From NCBI RefSeq assembly GCF_001411555.2, contig NC_049914.1, positions 10,182,273 through 10,246,272 of the forward strand: 64,000 nt of DNA, read 5' to 3'. The notes under the pieces were generated by a model. It saw only the letters and a list, made by a program, of their open reading frames with translations, made no database searches and was not told the DNA's origin. The DNA comes from Juglans regia (lineage: Eukaryota; Streptophyta; Magnoliopsida; Fagales; Juglandaceae). Shown piece after piece: positions 62,101 to 64,000 of this stretch; position 1 is the stretch's first letter; each line of letters opens with the position of its first letter. Made by a program: the position numbers and the translations under genes.

Positions 62101-63854
62101 TTTCGGTCTCCAGCTGCTTAGCCCTCTAGGTTTTTTTTTTTTTTGGGCCTACGGCTTGGCCTAGAGCCAAGCCCATATTAGCCGATGAGCCTTTACCAAG
62201 ACCAGGCACAGGTTTCTCAAAGCCCACAAACGGGCCCAACTCTATCCCCGAATCACGGCCCAAGCCATTATCTTTACTAACACCTGAAACACAGCCCATA
62301 CCCAACCTCAACACTGCTTTGCCCTTAACGCAGCGTTTTAACCAATCTATTTCCTCTAATAAATTTCCAACTTTTTTCTCCATCTCCCCCAGCACCCTTC
62401 AAATGTTTTCCTGATTTGGGCCCAACAGTACACTGCCATGCACAATCTCTGCAGTTCCCACGCCTGTCAGCCCAGCACTCACGGCTCGAGCCTTGCCCTT
62501 ATGTGTTTGGAGCACTTGACTGTACGACTGAGCCCCAACTGCCATCCACGAAGGAGCACCACCACCACCCGTAAACATCTTCGGGTTCCCATCCTGAACC
62601 ATACCACCTCTGCTTCTCACACTCGAAACAGAGGAAGGAGGACTGAGCTCCTTCAGAGTAACTCCAAAGTTCCTCCACCCCTCTTCCTTCCTTCCTTCCG
62701 GCATCAATAGCATACCTCTCCTCTTTTCATGCCCAAATTCTGAAATGAAGATAAAACAGCCGTTGTTGTTACAACCTCTCCTCATCATTAAAACATTATT
62801 TCCCTTTCTACGAGTTCTCAGGAACTCTACAGGGCCCAAAGTAGCTGCACATTCCCTAACCATTGAACCCAACCATCCCAGGGCTTCATGGTCCAAAGAA
62901 ATGTATTTCACCACACGACAGCTGCTCTCAGTGATTCTTCACCACTTATCATTCTCCTTTCTGAACTTCAAAACTTTCTGATCAATAACCACCTCTCTGC
63001 ACAACCCCGTCCTAGCCAACCAACACAATAACTCAGACTGGACTAATACCCTAATCACCACAATGCGATGTTGCCATTAATGCAGCACTACCAACTGCAA
63101 GCAGAAAAAAAAGCAATGAAAGAAGAAATGTATGGAGAGAAAACTTTTTAAGAGAGAGAAAATGTAACTCTATTATACACTACCAAGATAACAAGATTTA
63201 GTAGGTGAATGTATGCTGAGCATAAAGAACATAAATTGTGTCAGTTACAGTATGTTTGGACGCATCATCATAGTTTGGAAACTAGAGTCCGATTGATATA
63301 CATTTTCTTCATGCCAAAACCCCTGGCTTTTCTAGGTAAGCAGATTGTATCCCATGCTTAGTGGTGTAGTGCCATTTCCCCATCATAAGTTTTTTAACAG
63401 CCAATCTGGAAATGACCTTCGCTTCCCCACTTGTGATCTTCTTTTGAACTCTGCTTTTATTTCTTCAAACACCAGCTTTTGGGATCTGTGCATGAAGACC
63501 AGGAGTACTGGATATCAAATTAGAACTTGTATAATTTTTAGTGGGCCAAGACATTTTAGAATTTAAATCCTGTGAAACCTACAATGAATTTGACCCACTG
63601 AGACAGCCCCAGGGGGTCTTATGTGCTGGGCTAGGTTGTAGGTGCTAATTACCAACCATGCTGTTAACTGATGGTTTTTAACCTTAGTAGTCTTACTTGA
63701 AACATTCTCTGTTATTGGGTTCTGTAAATGTCTTTCCCATAACCGTGTATAAATTTTCCAGGAGAAAGTAGATGATTCAGCATACAAGATCTTAACAGAT
63801 TACCAAACTGCAACGGTGACACTTTTAGCACTAATATCGGCTGCTACTGGCAAT
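41184..63854 (+). CDS. UFL1: E3 UFM1-protein ligase 1 homologue, 19 exons in window, 3' end missing
   Basis: Exons: 41184-41357, 41771-42082, 42163-42429, 44496-44543, 45191-45256, 45368-45471, 46199-46292, 46378-46434, 46889-47315, 47451-47605, 47803-47868, 47994-48062, 48178-48270, 48430-48495, 49058-49104, 49214-49277, 50130-50207, 50278-50340, 63762-63854. All are GT..AG, phases join without a stop, 781 codons so far; the Arabidopsis protein is about 820 aa as I recall, so one or two short exons lie beyond the window. UFL1 transfers the ubiquitin-like UFM1 to targets at the ER, including ribosomes, in ER stress and ER-phagy. Residues 1-250 ([17 protein letters not shown] start; [10 protein letters not shown]) form the winged-helix-rich N-terminal part. 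Residues about 425-500 are a Lys/Ser-rich linker ([10 protein letters not shown]). The rest is the helical C-terminal region ([48 protein letters not shown]). An in-frame ATG at 41085 would add 33 residues, but homologues start at MDEEL. Intron 18 is 13.4 kb because of nested retroelements. Confidence 0.95.
42746..42929 (-). mobile_element. SINE, 5'-truncated, in UFL1 intron 3
   Basis: Minus strand: TCTAAGGTTTGAATCCC (B-box-like), then GTGCAAACAATCTCTAGGGG, CCTGTGCACCCCCGGGATTC and an A-rich tail. It is flanked by CTTCTTCTGGATTTT (42731-42745) and CTTCTTTTGGATTTT (42930-42944), a 15-bp duplication with one mismatch. The body matches the SINE at 44021 in the opposite orientation; the A-box end is missing. 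Confidence 0.85.
44021..44260 (+). mobile_element. SINE, full-length, in UFL1 intron 3
   Basis: The tRNA-like head has an A-box region (GGCTCAAGTGATAAAGGC) and a good B-box (GGTTCGAATCC). The body has GTGCAAACAATCTCTAGGGG and TTGTGCACCCCTGGGATTAG, and the end is A-rich. AGAGTATAA at 44012-44020 and 44261-44269 is the probable target duplication. No cloverleaf 3' half exists, so this is not a tRNA gene. Confidence 0.85.
46554..46583. repeat. T12-G18 homopolymer pair in a UFL1 intron
   Basis: Twelve T followed by eighteen G without a break, then CAGGGGG. Such long G-runs are rare and may be length-variable or an assembly weak point. Confidence 0.85.
49469..49607 (-). mobile_element. LINE 3' tail, strongly 5'-truncated, in UFL1 intron 16
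   Basis: Minus strand: GTATACTCCCTGTGTACTTAG, GCCTATTATTATAAATAAAAC, TTGATTACTTATCAAAAAAA, the common 3' UTR of plant L1 elements. CAATGGGTTA at 49459-49468 and 49608-49617 is the probable target-site duplication. Only about 130 bases were copied. Confidence 0.75.
50341..52097. other. First part of UFL1 intron 18
   Basis: No recognised element or coding sequence. Short frames (such as 51138-51374 plus) have no known domain. The composition is closer to unique intron than to the retroelements that follow. Confidence 0.4.
52098..52290. mobile_element. MITE of the GATGAGATGAG family in UFL1 intron 18
   Basis: Left end CATGAGACACAAAATTCTTA then TCTCATCTCATCTCATCATT; right end AAACTTTCAAACAAAATAC then AAAATTTTCATTTCACCCCC. 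Between them CAACTTTTTCAAATC and CAACTTTTTCAATTCC repeat. The ends are loosely inverted (AAAATT/AATTTT with G/C-rich edges). The sequence matches the partial copy at 25243. Confidence 0.65.
52628..54008 (-). pseudogene. LINE C reverse transcriptase C-terminal part and zf-RVT domain
   Basis: The frame resumes after the copia insert with [20 protein letters not shown], then [32 protein letters not shown] residues, FLWGG and [11 protein letters not shown] second frame (52996-52628) has the zf-RVT block [20 protein letters not shown] and [14 protein letters not shown]. Two shifts or stops separate the frames (near 53430 and 53000). In the family this part follows the polymerase core and binds nucleic acid. 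Confidence 0.8.
54009..54214 (-). repeat. Copia 3' LTR
   Basis: TGTCAAATTGGTCTGAATCC at its plus-strand left end and TCTCGTAACA at its right end, TG..CA bounded, same length as the other LTR. Confidence 0.93.
54215..54228 (-). other. Polypurine tract of the copia element
   Basis: AATTTGAGGGGAGA on the minus strand, directly before the 3' LTR. It overlaps the stop codon of the RNase H frame (TGA at 54224-54222). Confidence 0.85.
54222..58210 (-). pseudogene. Copia gag-pol, broken
   Basis: From the ATG at 58210 the Gag frame has two early stops near 58160 and 58092, then is open to 57317 ([20 protein letters not shown]). Two zinc knuckles follow: [14 protein letters not shown] is canonical, while [13 protein letters not shown] has lost a residue and its His. 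The protease motif [12 protein letters not shown] lies near 57250, after a TAA. Integrase at 57118-56000 shows [19 protein letters not shown] and RSDSGG with a shift near 56480, then [12 protein letters not shown]. Reverse transcriptase spans about 55700-54840 ([41 protein letters not shown]) with stops near 55320. RNase H at 54731-54222 shows [29 protein letters not shown] and [11 protein letters not shown]. The breaks make the element non-autonomous. Confidence 0.9.
58211..58803 (-). other. Copia 5' leader
   Basis: Between primer-binding site and Gag ATG. The minus strand is T/G-rich with several overlapping low-complexity frames; repeats of GGTGTTCGACGTTTTCTG-type words near 58590-58640 suggest a small tandem duplication. 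No protein is recognised. Confidence 0.6.
58804..58815 (-). other. Copia primer-binding site (initiator-Met tRNA type)
   Basis: TGGTACCAGAGC on the minus strand directly after the 5' LTR. The usual plant copia site is TGGTATCAGAGC; one base differs. Confidence 0.85.
58816..59021 (-). repeat. Copia 5' LTR
   Basis: 206 bp, TG..CA bounded, same sequence as the 3' LTR apart from about ten substitutions and no indel that I can see. Confidence 0.93.
59027..61220 (-). pseudogene. LINE C endonuclease and reverse transcriptase N-terminal part
   Basis: The frame starts [11 protein letters not shown] (about 61215), with [10 protein letters not shown] then a stop, [20 protein letters not shown] near 60800, [20 protein letters not shown] near 60165-60100, RT motifs [20 protein letters not shown] and [16 protein letters not shown] near 59740, [12 protein letters not shown] near 59520, and [15 protein letters not shown] near 59230. 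The catalytic Asp pair is FADD. The copia element breaks the frame after LPMKYL. At least four stops or shifts are present. The endonuclease nicks target DNA and the RT primes from the nick in active relatives. Confidence 0.85.
61220..63000 (-). pseudogene. LINE C head ORF (ORF1-type)
   Basis: On the minus strand: [12 protein letters not shown] then a stop, [31 protein letters not shown] and [20 protein letters not shown] (62914-62600). A long low-complexity middle is broken by a stop after GPNQENI and by frame shifts. The end, [14 protein letters not shown] and [11 protein letters not shown], runs into the endonuclease. It parallels the intact 450-codon frame of the half-LINE at 4554, which shows that the two come from related LINE families. 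Confidence 0.7.
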
Positions 63855-64000
63855 GTGAGTAAATGTGCATTTCGCTCATTAGATTCTTGATTTTAGTAGA
63901 TCTGCATTGTTACAACTAAACCATAAAGTCGGGCTTGAGAAACTTATTCTCTTGGTCCTGCTTTAAAATAGATCCCCACGGTTAGGACCTAAAGAGATAT

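Larger units (their letters stand above)
52525..63240 (-). mobile_element. LINE C, near full-length antisense L1-type element, split by a copia element
   Basis: Minus-strand order from right to left is: leader, head ORF (about 63000-61220), AP-type endonuclease (61220-60660), reverse transcriptase (60165-59030, continuing at 54003), zinc-knuckle-like zf-RVT end (53010-52630), 3' UTR (GTATACTTCCTGTGTAAAAG) and an A-tail (T-run at about 52525-52539). Probable target duplication: TCAATTACAGTTTGTTT (52512-52528) and TCAGTTACAGTATGTTT (63241-63257), 15 of 17 bases alike. Without the 5.0-kb copia insert the LINE is about 5.7 kb, a normal full length. Frames carry several stops and shifts, so it is dead. 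Confidence 0.85.

Overview
The window is nuclear DNA from a dicot plant. It shows long AT-rich introns with GT..AG borders, plant gene families, L1-type LINEs with an RNase H domain, a Ty1/copia element primed by initiator-Met tRNA, tRNA-headed SINEs, and many short MITE-like elements with a GTTTGG...GAGTTGAG type of end. The MITE style recalls walnut/hickory (Juglandaceae, Fagales). That placement is from memory and is only an inference.

Three protein genes look intact, all on the + strand. (1) A Nudix hydrolase of the plant NUDT9 type, 9 exons, 306 aa, 2979-11078. (2) An ankyrin-repeat/PGG-domain membrane protein, 3 exons, 546 aa, 27062-29677. (3) UFL1, the E3 ligase for the ubiquitin-like modifier UFM1: 19 exons (781 codons) from 41184 to 63854, with the 3' end outside the window. 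Exon phases close without gaps in all three. As I remember the loci, NUDT9 and UFL1 are near neighbours in Arabidopsis (At3g46200, At3g46220), so the window probably keeps an old gene order that has been stretched by transposons.

Layout: 1-670, LTR remnant and a MITE-like hairpin element. 670-2870, AT-rich upstream sequence with short repeats. 2979-11078, NUDT9; its intron 3 holds an antisense LINE broken by a sense 'half-LINE' with an open 450-codon frame and by a SINE. 11-27 kb, gene-poor, with several MITEs, a copia-like remnant, a threonine-deaminase fragment and a GC-rich palindromic element. 27-29.7 kb, ankyrin gene. 32.2-33 kb, a short open frame abutting a solo LTR. 34.2-39.3 kb, a decayed FAR1/FRS-type (MULE transposase-derived) gene on the minus strand, whose upstream exon-like unit is repeated three times and split by a 2.35-kb solo LTR. 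41.2 kb to the end, UFL1; its introns hold two SINEs, a LINE tail, a MITE and, in intron 18 (13.4 kb), a near full-length antisense LINE interrupted by a complete copia element with 206-bp LTRs.

The three host genes do not form a pathway: sugar-nucleotide/nucleotide clean-up, membrane signalling and ER ufmylation. I found no RNA gene, CRISPR array or new multi-gene system. The most interesting content is the layered transposon history, above all the half-LINE and the repeated FRS exon unit.
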